Source of the DNA: Lingula anatina
Taxonomy: Eukaryota > Brachiopoda > Lingulata > Lingulida > Lingulidae
Assembly: GCF_001039355.2 (NCBI RefSeq)
Contig: NW_019775314.1
Coordinates: forward strand, 378,313-442,312
Length of the DNA stretch: 64,000 bases
Direction of reading: 5' to 3'
A program made the position numbers and the translations under genes. Positions 1 to 12,627 of the stretch are shown in pieces. Position 1 is the first letter of the stretch, and the number at the start of each line of letters is the position of its first letter. Under the pieces are notes generated by a model. It was not told the origin of the DNA. It saw only the letters and a program-made list of their open reading frames with translations, and searched no databases.

Positions 1-120
1 TGGTTTTTATCATCTCGTATTTTCTCTGGGGTATTTGATGTGCTTTAGTGACTGATATGCTGGGTTTTAAGTTACCAACAGGACTGTTTTGTAAAGATGG
101 AATCGTTTGCTAGGAAGTTC

Positions 121-123
<3 letters not shown>

Positions 124-174
<51 letters not shown>
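124..174. repeat. (GA)n microsatellite
   Basis: About 25 uninterrupted GA units, followed by a G-rich tract that ends near 186. The rest of 1-370 shows no gene or other recognisable feature. Confidence 0.97.
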
Positions 175-177
<3 letters not shown>

Positions 178-370
178 GGGGGGGGGAGGAAGGGAGGGAC
201 GGGATCAAATTATTTTTGCAAAGCACTGACTTAATCTAGCCAATTAAAAATCCCACATACTACAACCAAAAAAGGCAAAAACACTTAATTTGTCCCTAAT
301 TTGACGTGAGAACCGAATCGGACACCTGAAACCTACAGAGACAGTAAAAATGCATATCGGGCTGAAGACT

Positions 371-3300
371 GCAGCTGTCTACTGTCCCACAGGCACACTG
401 GGTCAATACTTGACCGCTGGTCATACACGTCCACCATCTGCCGCCGTAAAGCAAAACCACTATCTCCCTGTCTTACCATAGGCCAATTGGCAACGCCACA
501 AAGAAACGGCATTGGCCACAATTCAAGATCCCCTTGTAAAAAACTGACCCCTAAATTCTTTAAGTTGACCACGACTGCTGTACTGCGGTGGTGGTATAAG
601 GAAATTCGCACTGTGCATAAGAACAAAACACTTGAAGCACTGCTGAAAGATTCGACAGTTCTTGACAAGTCCCTGCGTCTACGTGCACTTCGCCATGTAA
701 AACACTTGACTTCGGGATGTTGATGCGTTGTTCGCAATAGTAGATATTCTTGTTCTTTTTACTACCATTTTCTATCATTTGCCTTCTCATTTCAACTTGA
801 ACGCGGTAAGATTGAAGACAAAAATGACTTGACTTCAAAATAATTCAAGCTTGTCTTAATTAATAGTCTAGAACACAAGTGTGATCTATTTTCTTCCCGA
901 ATTAAATTATTTTTGACAGAGTTGTGTCGATCAAGCTCCCTTTTTTACACAGACATGCCTGGATATATGATTGATGTCTTTGCCGATCACAAACCCCGAT
1001 ATCAACGCCATCAATGATGCCAGCGCCGTATGAAACCATAGATAGAAATCGGATAGAAAATTGGACAGAAATTATCCTGTGGACAATGCTTCTGATGTTC
1101 GATACCTGACTACAAGTTTACAGTTACAATAATGACATTGCACACGGTAAGTAAAACACGGGTCCGTTCACACTCAACAAACCAAGACCGATCCCAATGC
1201 TTCAGATGCTAACGTTGTATATTATAGACACGTGTAATCTTTGTAGGGGTGGACTTCAATCGTCAAATATGTAGTTAAGATATATGCCTTTGTCAGTGAT
1301 TTGCCTTACGCTTGATTGCACTCAGTTTTCCCAATCCATACACCGCTTTATTCAAGCGCACTATGTGCGGTTTATAAGAATGCGATTAGCCCACCTAATG
1401 GACGTCCTAATATTTTGGGCATAGTACACTATCCCCTCCTTCTATCGCATAGTTGTGGGAACTCGCACTCGGACGGTCTGTCCATCCTTCGTCCAACTGG
1501 ACAGGGTTTGACCCACATTACGTGAACAGGAATGTTGGCAACGAGCCAAGAATGACCATCTTACCATGATTACGTGCCTACAGCAGGAACCAGTGTTGTA
1601 TTGATATTAAACCGCTGGTGATCAATTACAGGCCAGAGGGTGGGTGGCTAGGGGAACTGACCAGTGACTGAAGGAACTGACCAGCGGTCAGTGGAATGAA
1701 GGGGGAGCATGCAGATCACATGGTTGACTAAGGGATGGAAGGATAGGAAAAGGGAAGGGTTAAGGGTGCAGAGCAATATGTCAAATACAGACCAAAAAGA
1801 CGTGCCGAATGTTTGAAATACAGGAAATATTTCATTTTGGGTTGTTGTTTTTTTCTTTCAGTAGGTATGAAGACAAAATTAAAATCCCACATAGAAGAGT
1901 TCCTCTGCAAATATACCTCAGTGCACTACTGGAGAAAAACGGGCATTCTGTTGCATCAAATCTAACTGGAACATAAAAAGCAAATTACGCAAATTTGCTA
2001 CATTCATTTTACAGATTTATATGCAACAACTTCAGATGCATGTCAAACGACTCGCATAGGAATTTCAGACCTAAGAGATTGCCAACACAAGGAAGTATAC
2101 ATCCGCAGAAGTAAAGAACACACGTGGCGCAATGATTTGATTACCTGTGTTGATAACAGCGTCAACACAGGTCTCCATTCATACAGTAAGCTACATTTCA
2201 AAACAAACAACTCAAGTTTCTTCCCCCTCTGCATGTCCGAGTCGATTTGGCAATTCCCGTATAACCAACGTCATGGCGTGTGCTGTTGTGATGGGGGGGG
2301 GGGGGGGCACTATTCGAGCTCAGAATCTCTGATTGCATTTTGGCAAGCGTTTTACAAACCAAGTACTACGAGATGTCTTATGCCCGATGTTGGGATGCCA
2401 GATCAGACAATCGGCGATTATATAGCGTCATTTTCGGTAAAATTGGGGAGAGAGAATAACGCAGTATTATAGCACATGTAGTAATACTTCTAAATAGCTT
2501 TTCTGCTTTTGGGGTCTGTACGAATGATGGTCGCAACTTTGTTTTTGCAACCAGTCAGTCAAACACAAATCCACCACATTTCATCTGCTCGTTTGTTTTG
2601 TTTTATTTGCCCAACAACCCGCACGTGCTGTTATGTTTTTACAACTGAATTTTTGGGAAGGTTGACATGAGATGCAAGATTTGTATAAACCGCTTCCCAT
2701 CTGCAATGTTTTCCGCATTCCACAATATATATGCCCTCTCAAAAATCCGCTGCCCAAGCTCCGGTCCCCAAAATAATTTCAACCCCAAAAATGGTCTAAC
2801 CGTTTAGTCTACATATTTGTCCACTTTAGTAAAAGAAGCATCCTAAATATTTCACTTTAAAACTAAGAAATGTCGCAAACATCAGCCTAGTATTTCTCGT
2901 TCTTAAACTAGGCACAACATTTTAATTCACGGAACCATTAATTCACTGATATAACTTTAGCTAATTTTATTTTTTTAATAAAAGTTTAGACCATTTTTTT
3001 TCAGGCTTAAGTTCCTTTGTATATCAGACCCTGTAGTTTGTAGACATCTGTGTGTACGTATGCCGGGGTCGTAGCTATAGTAAGAAAACACACAGTACAT
3101 AAAGCCAAATACACACCAGAAAGGCACCCACGCTGTTCCTACACCTGTAAAAGCCGCACGATACTGAAACATCTGGGAGTTATTGTGCCGATACCTGATC
3201 ATTAGCCTATTTATCTCTTTAAACCTGTCTGCTTGAACGCTAGGTGGCCTCGGACGCGTTCAGACGGGCGAAATATGGAACGGTCTGAATGAGAGCGACC

Positions 3301-4889
3301 ACAGGAACGCATTTTTAATCAGTATCCACAAAAGTCAAAACGTTTTCATTTATGATACATCCACATATTTGATTTACCTGTTGACTGTTTCGTCTGTTTA
3401 CTCCAACTTTAGGTAAAATCTGTTCAGGTAAATCAAACATGTGGATCTATCATAAATGAAAACTTATTTGACTATCAAAACTGAGGTCCAATGAAACTAT
3501 TTTCGTATTCACAAATATCCACGAAAGTTTTAAGACGTAAGCGTCACAATGGGGTCCCTCTGGAGAATCAATCTCCGAACAATACACTTCCATAACAGCT
3601 AGTTAGGTCGGAAAGGAATTAGAAAATCGAGAAGGATGGAGATTGATTTGGACTTCACCTCCCTTGCACCCGCAGAAACTATTTTACACACACCATATGC
3701 TTGTTGTCATTAGCTCTGACCTCTTTTGGTAGGGTGTCATAATTCTTTTTACACTCATAACATATTAGACTTGATGAGGTCTGCGAGGTTAACAGAGACA
3801 CATTAATAATCGACGAAATTTAAAACGTTTCCCTCTTTAAATACCATTACAGGAATTTGCGCTCAAAACGCCGATGAAGGTTCCCCCGCCTTTAACACAC
3901 CCCTGAGCAATAAAATTTTTCTCGAGGATTACGGCAGTTAGAAGCTCTGTCATCTAAAACTACTAGGAGCTTGCACATGCAGAGTATATTTACGAATAGG
4001 TCTTCTAATGCACTCATAAGTAACGAAGTAGTTTACAAAAATGGCAATGAAGAAAAACATGCACAGCAAGAGCTTGGAAAAGATACTATACTTTGGCAGA
4101 TTTACTGTTACCATAAGTTTCAGAGTGCCTACATGTTTATGGTAGTTTTTTTCTCCTTCGAGTAATTTTCGGATATTTTGCCTTTTCAAAGAAAATGCGC
4201 TACATTGAAACGTTTTCCTGTACATTGCTTCGATGGTCATATTGAGTTTCTGAGTATTTAGTAACTCACATTATGTCATAACTACGTCACTGTCTTCACA
4301 AGTGACGTCTGGTGCAAAAGTTCGAAAGACAGACTTCTTTAAGTTTTTGACACAAATTTCCAATGCGTCCCAGATAACAGTAAGGGACATAGCACGTGGC
4401 AGTGACCCATAAAGGGTATTTTCCCTTGGTGTGTTAAAAAAATATGTGAAGAGACAGTTGAACCCGCTACTGTAACACGCAAGTCACATAAAACTTTGAT
4501 ATACAAGTGACGTAAGAGTGCCATACAAGAGTCTCTCTCAGCGCATCCCTACACGCAATTAACCACAGATGGTACTTCATTAATGAGAAAATCGCTGCTG
4601 GCCATGCATCCCACTACATTACGCACATGGAGGAGAAGCGAAGATGAAAAGGAATTCTTCCGCTATCGTCTGGCCTGTTAGCAGCTTCTTTTATCCTCTT
4701 CTAGTGCTGTAGATTAATTATGTACACGTTTCTCCTACGTAGAACAGTTCCATCAATTTATCCAGAGACATATCTGTGAATATAGAGTGAGAAGTCAATC
4801 TGTGGCCCTCGTAAACGGCAATCTTCTATAACCTGGCTCCAAGGAGCGAAACATGACTGGTTGACTAGACCCCCTCCTCCCTCCCCCCC
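371..4889. repeat. First copy of a ~4.5 kb duplicated block (probable assembly overlap)
   Basis: This segment matches 4891-9405 almost end to end at an offset of 4513-4531 bases, with substitutions and small indels. Both copies carry the same 15-base G run (2293-2307 and 6810-6824) and the same inverted repeat. The segment ends in a C-rich stretch next to a single N at 4890. The best explanation is two overlapping allelic contigs left unmerged. No gene is supported inside: the short open frames here recur in the other copy, hit stops, and resemble no known family. Confidence 0.9.
3334..3472. repeat. Inverted repeat / hairpin element
   Basis: Two arms of about 47 bases (3334-3380 and 3425-3472) are near-perfect reverse complements around a ~45-base loop. 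The left arm starts gtcaaaacgttttcatttat and the right arm ends with its complement. The structure suggests a small foldback element or MITE. It recurs at about 7857-7995 in the second assembly copy. No coding capacity. Confidence 0.8.
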
Positions 4890-4890
4890 N
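4890..4890. other. Single-N contig junction
   Basis: A lone N follows a C-run exactly where the first 4.5 kb copy ends and the second begins. This is the signature of two contigs abutted with a placeholder base rather than of a sized gap. Confidence 0.85.
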
Positions 4891-7800
4891 GTCTGCAGAA
4901 TGCAGCTGTCTACTGTCCCACAGGCACACTAGGTCAATACTTGACCGCTGGTCATACACGTCCACCATCTGCCGCCGTAAAGCAAAACCACTATCTCCCT
5001 GTCTTACCATAGGCCAATTGGCAACGCCACAAAGAAACGGCATTGGCCACAATTCAAGATCCCCTTATAAAAAACTGACCCCTAAATTCTTTAAGTTGAC
5101 CACGACTGCTGTACTGCGGTGGTGGTATAAGGAAATTCGCACTGTGCATAAGAACAAAACACTTGAAGCACTGGTGAAAGATTCGACAGTTCTTGACAAG
5201 TCCCTGCGTCTACGTGCACTTCGCCATGTAAAACACTTGACTTCGGGATGTTGATGAGTTGTTCGCAATAGTAGATATTCTTGTTCTTTTTACTACCATT
5301 TTCTATCATTTGCCTTCTCTTTTCAACTTGAACGCGGTAAAATTGAAGACAAAAATGACTTGACTTCAAAATAATTCAAGCTTGTCTTAATTAATAGTCT
5401 AGAACACAAGTGTGATCTATTTTATTCCCGAATTAAATTATTTTTGACAGAGTTGTGTCTCCCGTTTTTACACATACATGCCTGGATATATGATTGATGT
5501 CTTTGCCGATCACAAACCCCGATATCAACGCCATCAATGATGCCAGAGCCGTATGAAACCATAGATAGAAATCGGATAGAAAATTGGACAGAAATTATCC
5601 TGTGGACAATGTTTCTGATGTTCGATACCTGACTACAAGTTTACAGTTACAATAATGACATTGCACACGGTAAGTAAAACACGGGTCCGTTCACACTGAA
5701 CAAACCAAGACCGACCCCAATTCTTCAGATACTAATTCTGTAGATGCAGACACGTGTGATTTTTGAAGTGATGGACTTTAAAAAATCGCAAAATATGTAG
5801 ATATATGTAGATATATATGTGGTTTGCCTTACGCTTGATTGCACTCAGTTTTCCCAATCCAGACACCGCGCCATCCAAGCGCCCTACGCGTGGTTTATAA
5901 GAATGCAATAAGTTGACCAAATGCTCGTCCCAAATATTTTGGACACAGTACCCTACACTATCCCCTCGTTCTATTGCATAGTTGTGGGAACTCGCCCTCG
6001 GATGGTCTGTCCAACTGGACAGGGTTTGACCATCATTACGTGAAAAGGAATGTTGGCAACGAGCCAAGAATGACCATCTTACCATGATTACGTGCCTACA
6101 GCAGGAACCAGTGTTGTATTGATATTAAACCGCTGGTGATCAATTACAGGCCAGAGGGTGGGTGGCTAGGGGAACTGACCAGTGACTGAAGGAACTGACC
6201 AGCGGTCAGTGGAATGAAGGGGGAGCATGCAGATCACATGGTTGACTAAGGGATGGAAGGATAGGAAAAGGGAAGGGTTAAGGGTGCAGAGCAATATGTC
6301 AAATACAGACCAAAAAGACGTGCCGAATGTTTGAAATACAGGAAATATTTCATTTTGGGTTGTTTTTTTTTCTTTCAGTAGGTATGAAGACAAAATTAAA
6401 ATCCCACATAGAAGAGTTCCTCTGCAAATATACCTCAGTGCACTACTGGAGAAAAACGGGCATTCTGTTGCATCAAATCTAACTGGAACATAAAAAGCAA
6501 ATTACGCAAATTTGCTACATTCATTTTACAGATTTATATGCAACAACTTCAGATGCATGTCAAACGACTCGCATAGGAATTTCAGACCTAAGAGATTGCC
6601 AACACAAGGAAGTATACATCCGCAGAAGTAAAGAACACACGTGGCGCAATGATTTGATTACCTGTGTTGATAACAGCGTCAACACAGGTCTCCATTCATA
6701 CAGTAAGCTACATTTCAAAACAAACAACACAAGTTTCTTCCCCCTCTGCATGTCCGAGTCGATTTGGCAATTCCCGTATAACCAACGTCATGGCGTGTGC
6801 TGTTGTGATGGGGGGGGGGGGGGGCACTATTCGAGCTCAGAATCTCTGATTGCATTTTGGCAAGCGTTTTACAAACCAAGTACTACGAGATGTCTTATGC
6901 CCGATGTTGGGATGCCAGATCAGACAATCGGCGATTATATAGCGTCATTTTCGGTAAAATTGGGGAGAGAGAATAACGCAGTATTATAAGCACATGTAGT
7001 AATACTTGTAAATAGCTTTTCTGCTTTTGGGGTCTGTACGAATGATGGTCGCAACTTTGTTTTTGCAACCAGTCAGTCAAACACAAATCCACCACATTTC
7101 ATCTGCTCGTTTGTTTTGTTTTATTTGCCCAACAACCCGCACGTGCTGTTATGTTTTTACAAGTGAATTTTTGGGAAAGTTGACATGAGATGCAAGATTT
7201 GTATAAACCGCTTCCCATCTGAACTGTTTTCCGCATTCCACAATATATGCCCTCTCAAAAATCCGCTGCCCAAGCTCCGGTCCCAAAAATAATTTCAACC
7301 CCAAAATTGGTCTAACCGTTTAGTCTACATATTTGTCCACTTTAGTAAAAGAAGCATCCTAAATACTTCACTTTAAAACTAAGAAATGTCTCAAACATCA
7401 GTGTAGTATTTCTCAAATTCTTAAATTTCTTAAACTAGGCACAACATTTAAATTCACGGAACCATTAATTCACTGATATAACTTCAGCTAATTTTTTTTT
7501 TTTAATAAAAGTTTAGACCATTTTTCCAGGCTAAAGATCGTTTGTATATCAGACCCTGTAGTTTGTAGACATCTGTGTGTACGTATGCCGGGGTCGTAGC
7601 TATAGTAAGAAAACACACAGTACATAAAGCCAAATACACACCAGAAAGGCACCCACGCTGTTCCTACACCTGTAAAAGCCGCACGATACTGAAACATCTG
7701 GGAGTTATTGTGCCGATACCTGATCATTAGCCTATTTATCTCTTTAAACCTGTCTGCTTGAACGCTAGGTGGCCTCGGACGCGTTCAGACGGGCGAAATA

Positions 7801-9405
7801 TGGAACGGTCTGAATGAGAGCGACCACAGGAACGCATTTTTAATCAGTATCCACAAAAGTCAAAACGTTTTCATTTATGATACATCCACATATTTGATTT
7901 ACCTGTTGACTGTTTCGTCTGTTTACTCCGACTTTAGGTAAAATCTGTTCAGGTAAATCAAACATGTGGATCTATCATAAATGAAAACTTATTTGACTAT
8001 CAAAACTGAGGTCCAATGAAACTATTTTCGTATTCACAAATATCCACGAAAGTTTTAAGACGTAAGCGTCACAATGGGGTCCCTCTGGAGAATCAATCTC
8101 CGAACAATACACTTCCATAACAGCTAGTTAGGTCGGAGAGGAATTAGAAAATCGAGAAGGATGGAGATTGATTTGGACTTCACCTCCCTTGCACCCGCAG
8201 AAACTATTTTACACACACCATATGCTTGTTGTCATTAGCTCTGACCTCTTTTGGTAGGGTGTCATAATTCTTTTTACACTCATAACATATTAGACTTGAT
8301 GAGGTCTGCGAGGTTAACAGAGCCGCATTAATAAAAAAACGTTTCCCTCTTTAAATACCATTACAGGAATTTGCGCTCAAAACGCCGATGAAGGTTCCCC
8401 CGCCTTTAACACACCCCTGAGCAATAAAATTTTTCTCGAGGATTACGGCAGTTAGGAGCTCTGTCATCTAAAACTACTAGGAGCTTTCACATCCAGAGTG
8501 TATTTACGAATAGGTCTTCTAATGCACTCATAAGTAACGAAGTAGTTTACAAAAAATGGCAATGAAGAAAAACATGCACAGCAAGAGCTTGGAAAAGATA
8601 CTATACTTTGGCAGATTTACTGTTACCATAAGTTTCAGAGTGCCTACATGTTTATGGTAGTTTTTTTCTCCTTCGAGTAATTTTCGGATATTTTGCCTTT
8701 TCAAAGAAAATGCGCTACATTGAAACGTTTTCCTGTACATTGCTTCGATGGTCATATTGAGTTTCTGAGTATTTAGTAACTCACATTACGTCATAACTAC
8801 GTCACTGTCTTCACAAGTGACGTCTGGTGCAAAAGTTCGAAAGACAGACTTCTTTAAGTTTTTGACACAAATTTCCAATGCGTCGAAGATAACAGTAAGG
8901 GACATAGCACGTGGCAGTGACCCATAAAGGGTATTTTCCCTTGGTGTGTTAAAAAAATATGTGAAGAGACAGTTGAACCCGCTACTGTAACACGCAAGTC
9001 ACATAAAACTTTGATATACAAGTGACGTAAGAGTGCCATACAAGAGTCTCTCTCAGCGCATCCCTACACGCAATTAACCACAGATGGTACTTCATTAATG
9101 AGAAAATCGCTGCTGGCCATGCATCCCACTACATTACGCACATGGAGGAGAAGCGAAGATGAAAAGGAATTCTTCCGCTATCGTCTGACCTGTTAGCAGC
9201 TTCTTTTATCCTCTTCCAGGGCTGCAGATTAATTATGTACACGTTTCTCCTACGCAGAAAATTTCCACCAACATATCCAGTGAAATATATGTGAATATAG
9301 AGTGAGAAGTCAATCTGTGGCCCTCGTAAACGGCAATCTTCTATAACCTGGCTCCAAGGAGCGAAACATGGCTGGTTGACTAGACCCCCTCCCCCCCAAA
9401 CCACC
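4891..9405. repeat. Second copy of the ~4.5 kb duplicated block
   Basis: Counterpart of 371-4889. It is collinear throughout. The most diverged stretch is about 5710-5830 (versus 1195-1310), where several small indels and substitutions cluster. After about 9405 the sequence continues into unique DNA, so this copy is the one joined to the rest of the window. No protein-coding gene is supported. Confidence 0.9.
7857..7995. repeat. Inverted repeat / hairpin element (allelic copy of the one at 3334)
   Basis: Same two complementary arms as at 3334-3472, with a few base changes. It is counted separately only because the assembly contains the block twice. Confidence 0.75.
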
Positions 9406-10810
9406 CCCTTCCATGTTATTTCTTTTGTAATCCCTGATCTGATTGATCAAAATAATATGTGGTTGAAGGGATATCAAACGAGGAAATGACGTAAAAAGGA
9501 TTGTAATCAAGCGCACACGTACGCACTAGTTTCAGGTAACATAATCATTTAATTCGATTGCATCTTGGGACTGTTTCGTAATAGAATAATATGGTCGCTG
9601 TTCCCAATTGGTTTTCGGGGATACTAATGTCAGTCTAACATCTTGCATCAAATTGAAGCCCTTATAAGCATAAACATTTTTCTCGTTTATGGAGTAAGTA
9701 AAGTAAACGGTGACTATTCAAAACGGCCCTGCCTTTCAAAAACTGGCCAACAAAACATTAGATGACTCACACACACTATAAGAAGAAGTAGTAGTAGAAG
9801 TAATAGAAGAAGTAGTAGTAGTAGTAGTATTAGTGGTATTCTTTCACTCACTTGACGCTTTTTATATTTGACTAGCTTTTGATATTTGACACCACAAACC
9901 GAATCTTACGCTTCACATCCAGCTACTTTTTTTATTCAAGCACAGTGCAATATATCAGTTATGAGATAGCACAAATAGTTTATTTTTATATACGAGGTCA
10001 CTAAAGCAGAAAGCAGACGGTTTCAGAAGAACAGATAAAGTGATTTATCAAACGACCTTGACCGGAACACACAAACAACTTCATTATCACAGGAGATGAA
10101 ATTTTGGACCAAGTACGCACATCTCATCATACATATGCATTTCGTATAGAGTGTCCATTGTATTCTAGAATTTTAGAAAGCTTTTTTTTTTTATTTGGTG
10201 TTTTAAAATAGTTATGTAACGCACGGCAGTGACGAATTTGTCATACATGTATCAAATATTATTTCGGGAAATTATGAATAAATTAAATGTTTGAATAAAA
10301 GGATGTTAGGCTGTCTGAGCAGGAACAATGCAGTACTACTCATGTTATGTGAATTGGAAGTGAACATGAAAAATTAAATACCCTTAGAGGGGTTTTGAAA
10401 TTTGCTGAAAGGGTCTCGTCGAAAGCATTACTTTCATCCTAATTTCGCAACGAAAGTAATTTATATGCCCCTTCAAATTGAACTGCATGTTGACAGAAAA
10501 AAATGGCATCGAAATAAAACTGTTCCTCCCCAATGCCTGAGTCTACAAAACAATACTGATGTTCCGTAGTGGAAACAGTATCTGACAGTCAGTGTTGGAA
10601 TGTGACCTTTTGACCTTTCACCTCGACCCCGTGACCTGACACCGCAGCGCAGCACTTATTCGCATGAAGCCAGCCTGTTGCCCGTAACGAATGAAGTGTT
10701 GAATGAAAACAGAAGGAGAAGCTGATTAAATATGAGTTCTCCTCCCTTTATTGACACGTCCCGTCAACACACAGCAAATATGGGGCAATGAGCCTTTTTT
10801 TTTTTTTTAC
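9406..10810. other. Intergenic or intronic DNA without recognisable genes
   Basis: AT-rich sequence with a short degenerate AGT/AGA trinucleotide tract at about 9782-9835 and scattered A/T homopolymers. Open frames are short and resemble nothing known. Confidence 0.6.
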
Positions 10811-10818
10811 CATTGTCG

Positions 10819-11130
10819 ATCAGTGTGTGTGAGTGAGAGAATGAGAGAAAGAGTAGAAAACTTTACCATTTTGTTTGACTGCGAGTGTAAGTGCGTGCTC
10901 GTGCGTGTGTACGTGCGTGAGTGTGTGAGAAAATAAGTGAGTTTCTACCAGTACGTGTGTACATGTAACAGTCTGCACGTGTGTAAAACTAGGCATGTGT
11001 GTATGTGCGTGTGGTCGTGTGAGTCTGTGTGTGTGTTCGAGCGAGCATGTGTGTGTTTGAGCGTGTGCGCGCGCGTGCGCACGTGTGTGTGTGTGTGTCC
11101 GTGCGTGTGTGTGTGTGTAAGAGAGAGAGC
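10819..11130. repeat. Degenerate (GT)n / (GA)n-rich tract
   Basis: Interrupted GTGT, GCGT and GAGA stretches over about 300 bases. The open frames crossing it (His-Thr or Cys-Val rich) are translations of simple repeat and are not genes. Confidence 0.85.
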
Positions 11131-11714
11131 TAGAATTAGAGGGAGCATAACTACCGGAAAGGAAGAAGAAATGACAAGAGTGGAAGGAAAACAACACGGA
11201 AAGATGAGTACAAGAATGCCAAAAGTATTTCACTCGGTCGTCTCTCAACGTGAAACCGCATTCTTTCCCATGGGACATCAAAGCCCGAATGCACTCGCGT
11301 TCCACCATCAAAGCCCTGGTCTCTCTGCCTAACTGACGTCTACATTTCCTCGCAAGTTTTATGCCCTTTTTTAAGTCGAAGAAGTTCACTCGTAAAAGTG
11401 TCTTGTCCATTACAACAAGCACCTGTTAACACTATCCAAATACACGAGAGAGACGCCTGTGTCTTGCCCATTAATATATCCAAATAGGAATTTTATCTTC
11501 TGTGATGATGGTGATTTGTGACACATTAAAGTATAGGAGGGGTTCTAATTCTTAGTTATATCTGTTTTTGAAAGAACATATTTTCTTATCCATTGAATAG
11601 TTTAAATACAGCAGAGAAGGATAACTGTGTAACATGTATACTTTGTCGAATCATTTCGATTTTGCCATGAATTAATTTTGACAATCTTAGAGCAGCGAAA
11701 ATAGACATTGCAGT

Positions 11715-11719
<5 letters not shown>
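11131..11719. other. Non-coding stretch, nothing recognised
   Basis: Unique-looking sequence between two microsatellites. I see no exon-like open frame with plausible splice sites and no repeat arms. Confidence 0.5.
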
Positions 11720-11787
<68 letters not shown>

Positions 11788-11790
11788 ACA
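11720..11790. repeat. Compound (CT)n(CA)n microsatellite
   Basis: About 21 CT units run directly into about 14 CA units. The same CT-then-CA arrangement recurs at 46121-46225 and 51086-51176. Confidence 0.97.
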
Positions 11791-12319
11791 ATTAGGATGC
11801 AGAATAATATCGGTACCCTGTTAAACCCAGGCTATTTTCTAACACGCCCAATCCAGACAGACACCGGGTAAGCTAAGAAACCCAGGGTGAAAGCATACAC
11901 GTCTTGCATACTTTTGTGACACCCTGTATCATATAACTGACCAACATTCTCAGTGATTCACCTATAGGATCATCCCCACTCCTTGTCCACTACACAGGTC
12001 TTTTCTTATTAATACCAGATGTGTCGTGTTCACGCGCTATCAAGTGACACAGGGTACAATGACAATGGCATTCCTGAAATATATGTGTCACCTGGAAAGT
12101 TTTAATTGTGACAATCACATACTTGTGACGACATTTAATGTGTAGCTACTGACGGAAACGGGGTTTTGCTAAGGGGAGGTAAGGGGGGGGGGCTAGGAGG
12201 ACGAGCTTGGGTCAGTCTCATTGCAATGCATTAATGGGCTAAGGGTTAGGAATTTTCTCTTTTCATTCAGCTTGTTCTACTGTTGTTTGGGAGGGGTGTG
12301 TGTGTGTGTGGGGGGGGGG
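11791..12319. other. Non-coding stretch leading to the gap
   Basis: No gene seen. It has a 10-base G run at about 12183-12192 and ends in a short (GT)n then G-run immediately before the gap. That low-complexity edge probably explains why the assembly broke here. Confidence 0.5.
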
Positions 12320-12627
12320 NNNNNNNNNNNNNNNNNNNNNNNNNNNNNNNNNNNNNNNNNNNNNNNNNNNNNNNNNNNNNNNNNNNNNNNNNNNNNNNNN
12401 NNNNNNNNNNNNNNNNNNNNNNNNNNNNNNNNNNNNNNNNNNNNNNNNNNNNNNNNNNNNNNNNNNNNNNNNNNNNNNNNNNNNNNNNNNNNNNNNNNNN
12501 NNNNNNNNNNNNNNNNNNNNNNNNNNNNNNNNNNNNNNNNNNNNNNNNNNNNNNNNNNNNNNNNNNNNNNNNNNNNNNNNNNNNNNNNNNNNNNNNNNNN
12601 NNNNNNNNNNNNNNNNNNNNNNNNNNN
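12320..12627. other. Assembly gap (308 N)
   Basis: A run of 308 undetermined bases. The left flank is poly-G; the right flank resumes with gggcttgaccc. Open frames drawn across it have no meaning. Confidence 1.

Noticed and set aside
487-723. 78-residue plus-strand frame present in both 4.5 kb copies (also 5018-5254)
   Set aside because: Conservation between copies only reflects the assembly duplication. Minus-strand frames over the same bases are equally open, and no family is recognised.
10820-11422. 200-residue minus-strand open frame rich in His-Thr
   Set aside because: It is the translation of a degenerate GT repeat, with no domain and no splice support.
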